64,000 nucleotides of DNA from an uncultured bacterium (GTDB lineage Bacteria; Myxococcota_A; Polyangia; Polyangiales; Houyiibacteriaceae): positions 62,001-126,000 of the forward strand of contig CALJDU010000049.1 in assembly GCA_938024995.1 (NCBI GenBank), given 5' to 3'. The position numbers and the translations under genes were made by a program. The notes beneath the pieces are model-generated. The model worked only from the letters and a program-made list of their open reading frames with translations. It was not told the DNA's origin and made no database searches. Positions 26,087 to 35,556 of the stretch are shown here, piece after piece (the stretch's first letter is position 1; each line of letters opens with the position of its first letter).

Positions 26087-29000
26087 TCAGCGACGTCGCC
26101 GCGCGAACACCAGCGCGAGCATCATGAGCGCGAAGCCAGCGAACCCGCTTCCGCTCTTGGTTCCAAGCGGGGTCGCGCAGAGCGCACCGCCGGAGATGCC
26201 GCCACCGGTCATGGGCATGCTCGGCCGCGCGCAGGTTCCGTCCGCGCCGCAGACGAACCCGTCAGGGCAGTCTTCATCATCGACGCATCCGCAGCGCGGC
26301 ACGTCCGTATCCATGACGCACGCGCTGCCGAGCTCGTCGTCTGCGCAGATCCCTGGGTCTTCGTCGGTGCACGCGACGCACATTCCGTCTTCGCGACAGA
26401 TGGGGGTCGTCTCGGGACAGTCGCTGTCGTCGCTGCAACCTCCGTCATCCACACAGAGCGCGCTCTCGAGGTCACAGGCTCCGTCTGGACAGTCGGCGTC
26501 GTCGCGACACCCCACGCACGTCCGGTCCGTTCCGCAGAAAGGAGCGGCATCGGTCGCGCAATCGTCGTCGCTCGCGCAGCCGACGCAGATCCCTTCGTCC
26601 GCGCAGATCGGCGTCGGCGCGGCGCAGTCGTCGTCGCTCGCGCACTGCGCCGCGCACAGATTGGTCATCGTGTCGCAGACCTCGCCCTCGGCGCAGTGCG
26701 TGTCGTCGAGGCATCCCACGCAGCGACTGCTCGCCGGATCGCACACGCCGTCGGGGCACTCGATGTCCGACGAACAGCCTGGAGCGCAGACCGCGTCGTC
26801 GCAGATCTCTCCGTCGGCGCAGTCGATGTCCGCGCCACACTCGACGCACGCCCCGTCGCCGCAGATCGGCCGCGTCGGGTCGGTGCACTCCGAGTCCATC
26901 GTACAGCTGCCGACGCAGGCCCCCGCGGTGCAGGTTCCGTCGCCGCAGTCCGCGTCCACCACGCAGTCAACGCACGTGTTCGTGTCTTCGTCGCAGAGCG
27001 CGAAGCACTCGTCGTCGTTGGTGCACTCGACGCAGACCATGACGGGCTCATCGCAGACCCGATCCGGCGGCGCGATACACTCACTATCGTCCTCGCAACC
27101 CGACGAGCACGTGTTGGTGTCGAGATCGCAGACCTCGCTCTCCGCGCATCCCGCTTCCGCGTCGCACTCCACACAGTAGCCGCCCTCTTCCAGGCAGACC
27201 GGGAGCGCGCCTGCGCAATCCGCGTCTTCGGTGCACTCCGGAGCGCAGGTCCGCGTGTCGGTGCAGACCTCGCCTTCGCCGCAGTCTTCCCTGTCCACAC
27301 ACTCCACGCACTCGCCCACGTCACAGACCGGGAGCTCTGGGACGGCGCCGAGACAATCGAGATCCGATCGACACTGCGGTCCGCAGGTGTTGTCCTCGCC
27401 GCAGGTCGAGCCGGGAGGGCAATCGCTGTCGATGAGGCACTCGAGGCAGGTGTCGCTGGCCGGGTCGCAGACCGCGCCGGGGCAATCTGCGTCCGACAAG
27501 CAGCCCACGCACATATCCGTCGCGGTGTCACAGCGGCCGGACGGGCAATCGTCGTCATCGAGGCATCCCACGCACGAGGTCACCGGAACATCGCAGACCG
27601 GCGTGGTCCCGTCGCACGCGGCGTCGTCCAAGCACTCGACGCAGGACATCGACGCGGTGTCGCAGACCGGCGTGTCTGGCGTGGCGGCGCAGTTCGCGTC
27701 CGAGACGCATCCTGGAACGCACTCGTTGGCGGGGTTGCAAACTGGGGTCGGGTCTTCGCAGTCGGCGCTGGTGACGCACGCGATGCAAACGGCGGACTCG
27801 CCGCCCTCGTCACAGATCGGCGAGCCCGCGGTGCAGCCATCGTCGGTCGCGTCGCCGGTGTCGTCGCACACGACGCAGGTCGGGACCGCCCCGCTCTCAT
27901 CACACACGGGCGTCTCCGTCGTGCAGCCGGAGTCGAGCCCGGTGACGGCGGTGTTTTCACACGGAACGCACCGCGGCGGACCGGTCATGCCGCTGAGACA
28001 GATCGGCGCCGCGTCGGTGCAACCGGTATCGGTCGCCGCGCCAGGCATGTCGTCCGCGCAGGTCACGCAGGTGTTCGTCGCGGTGACACACGCGCCACCA
28101 GGACAGTCCGCGTCGACCAAGCACTCGACGCAGGTCTCGCCTGATCCGTCCGTCGCGCAGACGGGCTCGAGCGCGCCGCACCCGTTGTCGGTGGATCCCG
28201 CCGGAGCGCTGTCTTCGCAAAGGGTGCACGCAACATCGGCGCCGCTCCCTTCGCAGACCGGCGCGGCGAGTCCGCATCCATCGTCGAGCCGACCCATCGT
28301 GTCGTCCTGGCAGGAGACGCAGCTCGGCGTGCTCCCCGACGTGTCACAGACCGGGGCCGAGCTGAAGCATCCGCTGTCGCGACCGCGCGCGATGTCGTTG
28401 ATGCAGTCGACGCAGTCACCGCTTCCGTCACACACGTCGCCACCGCCGCAGGCGGACCCGGTCGGGAGCGTCGTGTTGGTGCACGCTCCCGCGGCGTCAC
28501 AGGTGTCAGCGGTACACGGGTCCATGTCGTCGCACGAAGCGGCGCCGTCACACTCCACGCAGAGGAAGCCGCCCGCAGGCGACGCCGCGCAGAAGGGTCG
28601 GTCGCCGTCGCAGCCGTAGTCGGGCGCGGCGCCGGAGGCGGTGTCCTCGCAGCTCACGCAGACCGGGACCGATCCGCGAGCGTCGCACACCGGCGTCATC
28701 CCGCCGCAGCCCGTGTCGACCGCGCCCATCGCGTCGTCGTCGCAGGTGACACAGACGCCGCGGTCGCTATCGCACAAGGGAGCCGCCATTCCGCAGCCGG
28801 TGTCGGTCAGCGCGCCGGGCATGTCATCGAGACAGGGGCGACAGATCGGGACCGCGCCGCCTTCGTCGCACACGGGTGCCGTCGCGGTGCAACCCGTGTC
28901 GGTCCCCGCGCCCGAGTCCTCGCACGGAACGCAACTGGAGGATGCCCCAGACCCGACGCAGAGCGGGGACGCCGCGATGCACCCGCTGTCGGTCGCCGCC

Positions 29001-30790
29001 CCGGCCATATCATTGACGCAGGGGAGACACATGCTCGCCGCGACGTCGCAAATCGGCGACGCGCTCACGCAGCCGGCGTCGATCATCGCTGGTCCGCCGG
29101 TGTCGAGGCAGGTGACGCACATCGGGATCGGGAGGCCATCGCACACGCCACCGGTGCACGCGCTGCCCGCCGGCGCAATGGTCTGGAAGCAGGTGCCGCC
29201 GCCGCAGGTGTCGAAGGTGCACTCGTTTTCGTCGTCGCAGTCGCTCGCCGCGAGGCACTCGACGCAGCGAGGCGTTCCAGAGGCATCGCAGAACGGCGCC
29301 GCGGCGGAACAGCCCGGGTCGGTTCCCGCGCCCGCGTCAAAGCACGTCGTGGTCATGAACGTCTCTTCGTCCATCGCGGTCTCCATCGTGACCGCGTCGA
29401 CCACCTCGGCCTCCATCGTGATCGTCTCCCCGGGCGGGAGCCCGCTGATCGCGTCGGCGGGACAGCTCCAGCTTCCGTCCGCGGCCACCGTCGCCATGCA
29501 CGATCCCATGTAGCCCGGCGCCGTTACCGTCACCGTCACCGTCGAGCCCGGGGCCGTGTTGGACGTTCCCGCGGGCGTCACCGAGGAGCCCGCGACGGTG
29601 CCAGTCGGGCCGGTGATCGCGATCTCGTAGTCGAGCGTCACCTCTGCTTCTGGTGACGGTGTCTGCGGAAGCCCCAGTCGCGCGCTTGACCCCGCCGCCA
29701 GAGCGACCGCCGCGTAGGTGTACCCCGACGCGGCGCCCGCACCATCGGGGTTGCTGATGCGCCCGAGCGAGGCGTTGTTTTGCGCGGCGTAGATCAAGCC
29801 GTCGGGGCCGAGCTTAAGCGCCGCGTGGGTGTAGCGCGCCGCGGAGTAGTGGAGCCGCGTGAACGCGCCCGTCGTCAGATCGTATTGGTAGTGGCCCGAG
29901 CCGCCGCCGCTCCCGGTGGAGCTCTCGTCGAGCGTCGCGAAATAGATCTTGGTTCCGTCCGGCGAGAACTCGCCGCCGTAGTACTGACGCCGATACCCGG
30001 TGGTGAGCTGACGTCGAGCGGAGAGCGCGCCCGTCGCGTTGTCGAACGACCAGGTCACGATCTCGCCGAGAGGAGAACCGCTGGTCGAGCCCGAGGCGCC
30101 TTCGCGGTTGACGCCGTAGACGATCCGGTCGCCCTGGTGAGACGCCGCGAAGAGGTGCCACCCGAAGCGCCACAAGAGCGACGCTCCGGTAGGGGTCGCG
30201 ACCGGCGCGCCGACGCCTGCGCTCGTGATCGGAAGGACCCAGATGTCCGTTCGGCCGCTCACGACCAACCAATAGTCGTTGCCGTTGTCGTGCTGAATGA
30301 GCAGCATGCCTTCCGACTTTTGCCTCGGGAAGTTCACCTGCTGAACCGTCCCGACCGCGGCGGCCGCGAGCGTCAGGTCGTACTCCTGATAGCGAATGAA
30401 GGTGCTCGACTGCGACGGGTGCCCGAACACGTAAACGTGATTGGGCGTCCCCGGGACCGGCACAATGACGCCAGAGTGCATCGAAGACGGGCTCCCGCCG
30501 AGCCCCGTACCCACCGGCGTCCCCGCGCCGTTCCACACGTTGATGCCGTCGGAGTAGATCTTGAGCACGCCGGTCTCCGGATCCGAAAATGAGGCGCAGC
30601 CCTCTCCCGTTACGATCACCGGGTCGACGGTCCGGGTGATCGTCGTCGCGGTCGCGTCGAACGCGATGCGGGCGCGCGTCCCGAAGTTCCATACGTCGGC
30701 GTGGCGGCTCCGCTGCGCCTCCGCAGGCGCGGGCGCGATCCCGCCAACAGAGACCAAGACCACCCCGATAAGAAAAGCGCGTACGTTCAT
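26087..30790 (-). CDS. Giant secreted Cys-repeat protein with MYXO-CTERM-like tail
   Basis: Secreted protein of 1567 aa from ATG 30790; 32 further residues upstream would precede the signal peptide. The signal peptide ends near APAEAQ. Residues up to about 400 form a propeller-like domain (WSFDNATGALSARRQ, GGEFSPDGTKIYFATLDES). An Ig-like segment follows, then about 1000 residues of Cys-repeats; I count about 38 units of the CxxC...DxxC type. The first part has long units of the type CVPCEDSGAGTDTGC and the second part short ones of the type CVGCLSDADC. The tail GFAGFALMMLALVFARRRR, preceded by a Gly-rich ALC segment, resembles MYXO-CTERM sorting signals, so it is probably anchored at the cell surface. 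Its role may be adhesion or structure. Confidence 0.85.
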   Translation of the reverse strand: MNVRAFLIGVVLVSVGGIAPAPAEAQRSRHADVWNFGTRARIAFDATATTITRTVDPVIVTGEGCASFSDPETGVLKIYSDGINVWNGAGTPVGTGLGGSPSSMHSGVIVPVPGTPNHVYVFGHPSQSSTFIRYQEYDLTLAAAAVGTVQQVNFPRQKSEGMLLIQHDNGNDYWLVVSGRTDIWVLPITSAGVGAPVATPTGASLLWRFGWHLFAASHQGDRIVYGVNREGASGSTSGSPLGEIVTWSFDNATGALSARRQLTTGYRRQYYGGEFSPDGTKIYFATLDESSTGSGGGSGHYQYDLTTGAFTRLHYSAARYTHAALKLGPDGLIYAAQNNASLGRISNPDGAGAASGYTYAAVALAAGSSARLGLPQTPSPEAEVTLDYEIAITGPTGTVAGSSVTPAGTSNTAPGSTVTVTVTAPGYMGSCMATVAADGSWSCPADAISGLPPGETITMEAEVVDAVTMETAMDEETFMTTTCFDAGAGTDPGCSAAAPFCDASGTPRCVECLAASDCDDENECTFDTCGGGTCFQTIAPAGSACTGGVCDGLPIPMCVTCLDTGGPAMIDAGCVSASPICDVAASMCLPCVNDMAGAATDSGCIAASPLCVGSGASSSCVPCEDSGAGTDTGCTATAPVCDEGGAVPICRPCLDDMPGALTDTGCGMAAPLCDSDRGVCVTCDDDAMGAVDTGCGGMTPVCDARGSVPVCVSCEDTASGAAPDYGCDGDRPFCAASPAGGFLCVECDGAASCDDMDPCTADTCDAAGACTNTTLPTGSACGGGDVCDGSGDCVDCINDIARGRDSGCFSSAPVCDTSGSTPSCVSCQDDTMGRLDDGCGLAAPVCEGSGADVACTLCEDSAPAGSTDNGCGALEPVCATDGSGETCVECLVDADCPGGACVTATNTCVTCADDMPGAATDTGCTDAAPICLSGMTGPPRCVPCENTAVTGLDSGCTTETPVCDESGAVPTCVVCDDTGDATDDGCTAGSPICDEGGESAVCIACVTSADCEDPTPVCNPANECVPGCVSDANCAATPDTPVCDTASMSCVECLDDAACDGTTPVCDVPVTSCVGCLDDDDCPSGRCDTATDMCVGCLSDADCPGAVCDPASDTCLECLIDSDCPPGSTCGEDNTCGPQCRSDLDCLGAVPELPVCDVGECVECVDREDCGEGEVCTDTRTCAPECTEDADCAGALPVCLEEGGYCVECDAEAGCAESEVCDLDTNTCSSGCEDDSECIAPPDRVCDEPVMVCVECTNDDECFALCDEDTNTCVDCVVDADCGDGTCTAGACVGSCTMDSECTDPTRPICGDGACVECGADIDCADGEICDDAVCAPGCSSDIECPDGVCDPASSRCVGCLDDTHCAEGEVCDTMTNLCAAQCASDDDCAAPTPICADEGICVGCASDDDCATDAAPFCGTDRTCVGCRDDADCPDGACDLESALCVDDGGCSDDSDCPETTPICREDGMCVACTDEDPGICADDELGSACVMDTDVPRCGCVDDEDCPDGFVCGADGTCARPSMPMTGGGISGGALCATPLGTKSGSGFAGFALMMLALVFARRRR
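26250..29350 (-). repeat. Tandem Cys-repeat coding region
   Basis: Nucleotide stretch coding for the repeats of the giant protein. Long units lie at about 27.8-29.35 kb and short DxDC units at about 26.25-27.8 kb. The high repeat content makes long spurious open frames on the plus strand. Confidence 0.8.
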
Positions 30791-30888
30791 TCCCAATCCA
30801 TCCTCGTGAGTAGTGGGCCCGAGGGGACACAATCGGTCAACATCAGGTCGTCCGCGTTGATGAATGCTGACGCTGCTACCCTGCAAAC

Positions 30889-31743
30889 ATGCGTGAGGTC
30901 ACCGAGGCGATCTTAGAGGTCCTGCAGACGGGGGAGCGAGCCGCCCTCGCGACCGTCATCCGCACCCGCGGCTCGGCGCCTCAGTCCATCGGCGCGCGTC
31001 TCTTGATGCGCGCCTCGTTGAAGACCGTAGGCACGGTAGGCGGTGGAGCGGTCGAGCGGCGGGTGGAAGAGGCGCTCGCGAGCTGTCTTCAGAACGCCAA
31101 GCCGCGCGTGCTCACGTTCGACCTCGGGAGAGATCTCGGGATGTGCTGTGGTGGTGGTATGGAGTTCTTTGTGGAGGCGATCGAAGAGACCCCCCGGCTC
31201 GTCCTCTTCGGAGCGGGTCACGTCGCGAAGCCGACCGCGGCCCTCGCCCAGAGCGTGGGGTTCCGCGTTGTGGTCGTCGACGATCGCGAAGAGCTGAACA
31301 CCGTCGATCGTTTCCCGGGTTGCGAACGGATCCTGGCGGAGCCGCATCGCGTCGTGGATGAAGTCTCCCCGCGTGCGTCCGACTGGTTCCTGATCGTCAC
31401 GCACGATCACCACCTCGACGAGCTCGCGCTCGACGCCTACGCGCGGCACCCGCACCGATACCTCGGGATGATCGGGAGCAAGCGCAAAGTCTTCCGGGTG
31501 CTCGCGCGGATCAAAGCGCGCGGCGACCTGCCTCCGCTCGAGAAGGTCTACGCGCCCGTCGGGCTCGACCTCGGCGCGGTCTCGCCGGAGGAGATCGCGG
31601 TCAGCATCGCGTCTGAGCTCACCGCGCTTCGTCGCGGCAGGTCGGGTCCCCACATGCGCGCCATCGACCACCCGGGGCTCGCCCGCGTGCTCGACGGAAC
31701 GTTGACGCCCGAGGACGCGAGCGCGCTCCCCGATACCGCTTGA
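30889..31743 (+). CDS. xdhC: XdhC-family molybdenum cofactor insertion protein
   Basis: A 284-aa protein of the XdhC/CoxI family. These bind molybdenum cofactor, help its sulfuration and pass it to xanthine dehydrogenase-type enzymes. Motifs: RGSAPQSIGARLL, GTVGGGAVERRV, CCGGGMEFFVE with the conserved Cys pair, and a C-terminal Rossmann segment VLFGAGHVAKPTA. The length and both domains are complete. It is divergent from the Cys-repeat gene. No xdhA, xdhB or other molybdoenzyme gene lies in the window, so its client is elsewhere. Confidence 0.92.
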   Translation: MREVTEAILEVLQTGERAALATVIRTRGSAPQSIGARLLMRASLKTVGTVGGGAVERRVEEALASCLQNAKPRVLTFDLGRDLGMCCGGGMEFFVEAIEETPRLVLFGAGHVAKPTAALAQSVGFRVVVVDDREELNTVDRFPGCERILAEPHRVVDEVSPRASDWFLIVTHDHHLDELALDAYARHPHRYLGMIGSKRKVFRVLARIKARGDLPPLEKVYAPVGLDLGAVSPEEIAVSIASELTALRRGRSGPHMRAIDHPGLARVLDGTLTPEDASALPDTA

Positions 31744-31780
31744 GTGTCGCGAGGCGAGCTGTCGTCGCTTCGCCAAGATC

Positions 31781-32689
31781 GTGTTGCGCCGGAATAGTCC
31801 TGCGCGCGACCCTCGTTTCATCCGTGTGCTCAAACCCATTTGGAGTTACCAAAACGGGCGACCACTTACGCAGTGGTACGGGCACGTGCATGTCGTCGAG
31901 AGGCGCGCGATCGGTCAGTGGTTCTCGGTCGACCTCGATAGTGGCGAGGAGCAATGGTCCACGCGCGGCGGGCGGGCGAACACGTTCTGCGGGGTCGACT
32001 CTGGCGTGATCGTCGCCAGCGAGATGCGCTCGGACGGACCATGGACGCTCGACTTTGGCGTCTATGGACGGTCGCTTGAGACCGGAGAGCCCCTCTGGAC
32101 GTCACACCGCGAGGGCGTGCGCGGTCAGGTGTTGGCGTGGCTCGACAAGGTCCCTGGGTTCACCAACGGCTTTCGCGATCGCCCGCTCTTTGTTCGCGAC
32201 GGACGCTGCTTTTGCAACAGCGGACGGGTTCTCGATGTCACGTCCGGTGCTCTCATCGGCAGGCACCAAGAGACGTTCACGCGTCCGCCCGATCCCGCGC
32301 AGCGGCTCTACCAAGATGGTCGGGTGGAGCTGACGCAAGGGTGGCTCAGCGCCAGAACCGAGCGCGGAGAGCTGGTCGTCTCGTTCGCACGCGGCGGGAC
32401 TCAAGCGTATGCGCGGACCTTCGCGGGCGTCGGTGGGAACTACTTCTCGTATCGACTCGCAGGGAACGCGCTCTTCGTGATTTCACAGAACGCGAAGGGC
32501 GCGCAGCTCCTGATGAACGGCACACGTCACGGGGAAGTGATCGCGTCGGCTCAGCTCACCCTCGACCCCAACCGCCACGCCAGAATCGAGACCGTCAGCG
32601 ACGAGCACCTCCTCGTGAGCATCGACGGCAGAGACCTCTGGTGCTTCTCGCTCAATTCGCTCCCGAGCTATCGACACGCGACCACTTAA
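31781..32689 (+). CDS. Beta-propeller-like protein of unknown function
   Basis: A 302-aa soluble protein with repeated PQQ-like strands: FSVDLDSGEEQWSTRGGRAN, then GRSLETGEPLWTS, then VLDVTSGALIG. The (D/E)xxTGxxxW pattern is typical of quinoprotein-type propeller blades. GTG 31781 is the apparent start, TTG 31784 is possible, and neither has a clear ribosome binding site. No signal peptide is present. It is 37 nt after xdhC and could be co-transcribed with it. Function is unknown. Confidence 0.65.
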   Translation: MLRRNSPARDPRFIRVLKPIWSYQNGRPLTQWYGHVHVVERRAIGQWFSVDLDSGEEQWSTRGGRANTFCGVDSGVIVASEMRSDGPWTLDFGVYGRSLETGEPLWTSHREGVRGQVLAWLDKVPGFTNGFRDRPLFVRDGRCFCNSGRVLDVTSGALIGRHQETFTRPPDPAQRLYQDGRVELTQGWLSARTERGELVVSFARGGTQAYARTFAGVGGNYFSYRLAGNALFVISQNAKGAQLLMNGTRHGEVIASAQLTLDPNRHARIETVSDEHLLVSIDGRDLWCFSLNSLPSYRHATT

Positions 32690-32748
32690 GCCATCCAAAG
32701 CGGTGACCAAGTGTTGCTGAGGTCGCTCCGCCTGCTTACAGTAGGAGC

Positions 32749-34230
32749 GTGAGAGTACTGTACCACTGCTTTTTGCTCGTGATTTTCGCCGGGCTTTATG
32801 GGTGCAGTGAGCCAGAGGACAGTCTCCTAATCGACCTCCGCACGGACTATGTCCCGGGGGAAGAGTTCGATGGGGTCGAGATCAACGGCCGTCTCGTGAG
32901 CAACGCGAGCCAGCGGCACGACTTCATCCAAGGCGAGCGCGTCACGACGCTCGACACGCCGGGTCGGTTCTCACTCGCGCTCACGCGATACGGAGAGATC
33001 ATCGCCACGCGCGAGGTCTGGGTTCCGGAAGGCGGGCGGCGTGGGGTGGTCGTCGTGATCACGCGGAACTGCGCCAACGTGATGTGTCCGGAAGCGGGCA
33101 ACATCGAAGCGACCGCGTGTCTCGACCGACAGTGTGTGCGCCCCGATTGCACCTCCGGAAACGAAGCCGCCTGCGAAGACACGCGGCGCTGCACAGACGA
33201 CGTGGAGTGCCCGACGGGTCCCGAATGCGCGCTCGGCGTGTGCGCTCAAGGGACATGTCTCGTAAGCGCGGACCACAGCGCATGCGAGGGCGCGGACTAC
33301 TGTGACCCTGACTTCGGTTGCCGGGCTTCCGCGGGCACCGACACCGATCCGACCACCGACGCCGGTACGGATAGCGGAACGGGCGCCGATGCGGAGACAG
33401 ATGCCGGTACGGACGCCGGAGACCCTGGCGCGGATGCGAGTACGGACGCAGGTACGGACGCTGCTCCCGACGGAGGAACTGGGGACACCAGCGCGCTCTT
33501 GTGCGCGCCCCCGGCCGGCATCCCCTCGCCGGATCCAATCCTCTTTTACGACTTCGCCGCAGAGAGCCTCGACGTCGCGCCACGCGCACCGGACATCGCG
33601 CTCTCCCCAGAAGGCGCGGTCGTGATCTCCGATCGCGAAGTGACGCTCTCGGGCGGACGCCTGCTCGCGACCGCCGAGGCGAGCGACGCCCTCACGGCCG
33701 CGCTGATCGAGGCCGGTTCCTTTTCCATCGAGCTCTTCGCGTCCGCCGCGGATCTGGAGGTCGAGGAAGACGGCGCCCCGGAGCGGATCTTCACGCTCTC
33801 GAGCGACGCGCTCAGTCGCTCCCTCACGATCGGCGCCGAGGAAGACGCGCTCGAGGTTCGCCTGCGGTCCACGTTGACGTGGAGCAACGGGACCAACTGC
33901 GCAGGCTCAGGCGCGGAAGGCGCGATGATCATCCCCGGCGTCTTTTCCGCGATGGGCGACCTGCAGCACATCGTCGTCGTCTTTGACGGAGAGACGGGTA
34001 GACCCGACGTCTACGTCAACGGAACGCGACGCGAAGACAACGGGTACTGCCCAGGCACCGCGGTCTTGAACTGGGAGGCGGGCAATCGTCTCGTCATCGG
34101 TGACGAGTTCGACAGCCCGCGAATGTTTGAGGGCACGGTGGGTCGCGTCGCCGTGTACGACCGCGTTCTCACCGAGAGCGAGATCACGTGCTCCTTCGAA
34201 GCCGGTCCTCGCGCATCGCCGCTCCTCTGA
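32749..34230 (+). CDS. Lipoprotein with Cys-rich and LamG/concanavalin-like domains
   Basis: Lipoprotein of 493 aa with lipobox LYGC (Cys19). An N-terminal beta domain of about 90 residues (LLIDLRTDYVPGEEFDGVEI) is shared with the lipoprotein at 38771-40225. Then come the Cys-rich segment CANVMCPEAGN to CTDDVECPTG, a low-complexity Thr/Asp/Ala/Gly linker (about 33340-33480), and a C-terminal LamG-like jelly roll of about 220 residues with HIVVVFDGETGRPDVYVNGT and a tail VAVYDRVLTESEI, the usual last strand of LamG-type lectin domains. It starts at GTG 32749, where an AGGAG lies unusually close. It is probably a surface carbohydrate- or matrix-binding protein. Confidence 0.8.
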   Translation: MRVLYHCFLLVIFAGLYGCSEPEDSLLIDLRTDYVPGEEFDGVEINGRLVSNASQRHDFIQGERVTTLDTPGRFSLALTRYGEIIATREVWVPEGGRRGVVVVITRNCANVMCPEAGNIEATACLDRQCVRPDCTSGNEAACEDTRRCTDDVECPTGPECALGVCAQGTCLVSADHSACEGADYCDPDFGCRASAGTDTDPTTDAGTDSGTGADAETDAGTDAGDPGADASTDAGTDAAPDGGTGDTSALLCAPPAGIPSPDPILFYDFAAESLDVAPRAPDIALSPEGAVVISDREVTLSGGRLLATAEASDALTAALIEAGSFSIELFASAADLEVEEDGAPERIFTLSSDALSRSLTIGAEEDALEVRLRSTLTWSNGTNCAGSGAEGAMIIPGVFSAMGDLQHIVVVFDGETGRPDVYVNGTRREDNGYCPGTAVLNWEAGNRLVIGDEFDSPRMFEGTVGRVAVYDRVLTESEITCSFEAGPRASPLL

Positions 34231-34272
34231 TGAGCGAGCGCTCTGATGAGTGAGCGCTCTGATGAGTGAGCG
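34225..34272. repeat. Three tandem 16-bp repeats across a stop codon
   Basis: The unit ctctgatgagtgagcg occurs at 34225, 34241 and 34257; the first copy has one base change. The TGA stop of the lipoprotein gene lies in the first copy, and every copy repeats a TGATGAG string. Confidence 0.85.
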
Positions 34273-34299
34273 ACAGCCACTCCAAAGAGCCCGGACAGC

Positions 34300-35505
34300 T
34301 CAGTCGGGCTCAACGGGAGCGTTCAGCGTCTGATCGATAATCATGGTCGAGATGTTGAGCTTCTTCGCGATCTCGTGAAGCAGGTGTCGCTCTTTCTCGT
34401 CCACGTGATTGTCAGCGCGCGCGATCACGCAGAGATCACGGAGCACCTGGATCCGGCGCGCGTGTGGCACGACGTCCCGCGCTGATGTCGCGCGCTCGAG
34501 CACTCCCGCGCAGATCGCCTCGATGTCGAGGTTGTCGCGGAAACTGGTCTCCCCAAAGAACTTCTCGAACGCCGCGATCTCGTGTTCCGAAATTCCGTCG
34601 TGCGCGTTCGCGACGGCGATCGAGCCGGCGAAGAGCAAGCGCCGCATTCCTTCTGCCACGTCGCTTCGCTCGTCGAGGTAGCTCGGCTCCATGAGCGCCA
34701 TCAGCGTCTGTACTTCCGCTTCGAGTTCGTCGGTCGTCTTTGCGCCCTTGTCGTTCGTCATCAACGTCGACTCGAAAAACGCTTTGACCGCCTTGAGTCG
34801 AAGCGGGCTAAAGGGATGGGTCGAGAACCAATCGCTCTCCGGTGCGCCTTGGCCCGGTTTGTCGGTCTCGAGCTGCATGTCCTCCACCTGCTTGGCGAAG
34901 TCTTCGATGCTCACATCGAGCATGTCTGTCCGCAGACCGGAAGCCAGTCGGAAGAGCGCCTTGGCGACGCCATCGGGATCATCGGCGCAAAACGCTCCCG
35001 CGCGATCGGCAGAGATCTCCGCGTAGCGCGACCACGCGAAGAGCTTCAACGCGAGGTCGGCGGGCGGCGGCTCCTCTCCCTTGAGCAGATAGCCAATCGG
35101 GATGTCGTGATGTCCGAAGAGATGGTGGCCGAGCTCATGTCCGATGACGTAGCGAAGCTCTGGGCCCTTGAACGACTCGAGCAGCGACGAAGAGAACATG
35201 ACGAAAAGTCGGCCCTCTTCAGGGCGCACCGCGGCGGCGTTGAACTGCGGGCTCGGGTACACAAACGTCTCGAGCTCTTGATCCACCCCGAGCGCTTTGA
35301 CGCACGCGAGCGTGTCCTCGTGGAGCGTGCGCGACATCGCCGGCGTGATCCGGAGCGAGGTCGCGAGGAGCTGACGGCGAACTCCCGCCGGGCCCTTCTT
35401 CTCGGCCTCCTCGATCTTGCGACGGACGCGTTTGACGGCACGCTCTTGGAAAAGTGACTCAGCGATCTCGCGATCGCTTCGGCAGCGAAGACGTTCTATT
35501 TCCAC
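34300..35505 (-). CDS. M48-family metallopeptidase with TerB-like C-terminal domain
   Basis: A 401-aa protein with no signal peptide or membrane helix. The zinc motif HELGHHLFGHH lies near residues 121-131, with the third-ligand region YAEISADRAGA about 45 residues later, as in M48 peptidases. Family members with this layout are cytosolic or peripheral. The C-terminal 130 residues form an alpha-helical TerB-like domain with acidic metal-binding-type motifs (ANAHDGISEHEIAAFEKFFG and ARADNHVDEKERHLL). An M48-TerB combination suggests a metal-linked stress or quality-control role, which is inference. It is convergent with the LamG lipoprotein. Confidence 0.82.
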   Translation of the reverse strand: MEIERLRCRSDREIAESLFQERAVKRVRRKIEEAEKKGPAGVRRQLLATSLRITPAMSRTLHEDTLACVKALGVDQELETFVYPSPQFNAAAVRPEEGRLFVMFSSSLLESFKGPELRYVIGHELGHHLFGHHDIPIGYLLKGEEPPPADLALKLFAWSRYAEISADRAGAFCADDPDGVAKALFRLASGLRTDMLDVSIEDFAKQVEDMQLETDKPGQGAPESDWFSTHPFSPLRLKAVKAFFESTLMTNDKGAKTTDELEAEVQTLMALMEPSYLDERSDVAEGMRRLLFAGSIAVANAHDGISEHEIAAFEKFFGETSFRDNLDIEAICAGVLERATSARDVVPHARRIQVLRDLCVIARADNHVDEKERHLLHEIAKKLNISTMIIDQTLNAPVEPD

Positions 35506-35556
35506 GGGCGCAGCCTAGCGGAGATCCGACCGAAGCGGATTCAGATTGAAGGCGCG

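Noticed and set aside
26124..28619. Long plus-strand frames over the Cys-repeat gene, rich in Ser/Gln/Pro
   Set aside because: They are antisense shadows of a repetitive gene whose own frame has a signal peptide, Cys-repeats and a surface anchor.
26250..29350. CRISPR-like regularly spaced repeats
   Set aside because: The periodicity is a coding Cys-repeat with continuous frame; there are no constant repeats with unique spacers.
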